A stretch of 64,000 bases of DNA from Psychrobacillus sp042944905 (GTDB lineage: Bacteria > Bacillota > Bacilli > Bacillales_A > Planococcaceae): assembly GCF_042944905.1 (NCBI RefSeq), contig NZ_CP168496.1, positions 2,046,001 to 2,110,000 of the forward strand, given 5' to 3'. The notes under the pieces were generated by a model. The model was not told the origin of the DNA. It worked only from the letters and a program-made list of their open reading frames with translations, and did not search any database. Shown one piece after another: positions 63,932-64,000 of the stretch; the stretch's first letter is position 1; every line of letters starts with the position of its first letter. The position numbers and the translations under genes were made by a program.

Positions 63932-64000
63932 TAGCCTTCCACTTCCTCATAACCCAATCGTTTATAGATTTCTTCGATTACTTTTTGTGCTGCTACTGGT
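63931..64000 (-). CDS. Methylmalonyl-CoA mutase large subunit, C-terminal end only
   Basis: The last 22 codons of a gene continuing past the window edge: PVAAQKVIEEIYKRLGYEE then VEG and TAA overlapping the MeaB start. The wording after the B12-domain PGT loop and the coupling to meaB support the mutase large subunit, but too little is visible to be certain. Confidence 0.6.
   Translation of the reverse strand, partial: PVAAQKVIEEIYKRLGYEEVEG

Overview
The window looks like chromosomal DNA of a low-GC, spore-forming Firmicute of the Bacillales. The best guess is the Lysinibacillus / Psychrobacillus / Solibacillus group (Caryophanaceae). Supporting evidence is SpoIIP and Spo0E-type proteins, a proline T-box, bacilliredoxin, Prli42, and a right-hand block with the same gene families as the Bacillus subtilis yqj region (MBL protein YqjP, SDR YqjQ, ProC-like ProI, RNase Z, polymerase YqjH, peptidase YqjE, carboxylase YqjD, epimerase YqjC). 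The genus is inference only.

Left part, 1-4.9 kb: the end of a tyrosine recombinase, a 92-bp palindrome, a compact group II intron with no reverse transcriptase, an ECF sigma / membrane anti-sigma pair, a decayed second tyrosine recombinase, and a pair of fused IS-like inverted repeats. From 4.9 to 18.5 kb is a copper and envelope-stress island: multicopper oxidase lipoprotein, SpoIIP amidase, CopA-CopZ-CsoR, a cupredoxin protein, a Gly/Met-rich membrane protein, a CcdA-like membrane protein, a BNR-repeat lipoprotein and two two-component systems. Three sites of form TACY-N7-GGTA precede csoR, copA and the membrane-protein/cupredoxin pair, which implies one CsoR regulon. From 18.6 to 24 kb follow an RND exporter and a Fur-box-linked FTR1 iron permease with a small lipoprotein paralogous to its extracellular domain.

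Middle part, 24-38 kb, is a mobile-element graveyard around a large Rhs/WapA-type secreted toxin gene. The gene is broken by a homopolymer frameshift and by an IS1380-type element. It keeps a hydrophobic C-terminal tip and a neighbouring 81-aa membrane protein that may be its immunity protein.

Right part, 37.7-64 kb, carries three near-identical 648-bp IS200-type elements. Two interrupt genes (an FAD monooxygenase and a GNAT acetyltransferase) at TTTAAT without duplication, so the original reading frames can be rebuilt exactly. The interrupted monooxygenase lies in a tight operon GTP cyclohydrolase II - RibD - FAD monooxygenase - HAD phosphatase, which has no other riboflavin genes and may make or modify a pyrimidine/flavin-derived compound. 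This is the most promising undescribed pathway here. Further right are an aminoglycoside adenylyltransferase, FabZ, TetR/VOC and MocR/GNAT modules, the yqj-like block, and the end of a methylmalonyl-CoA pathway (mutase end, MeaB, epimerase, carboxylase beta subunit).
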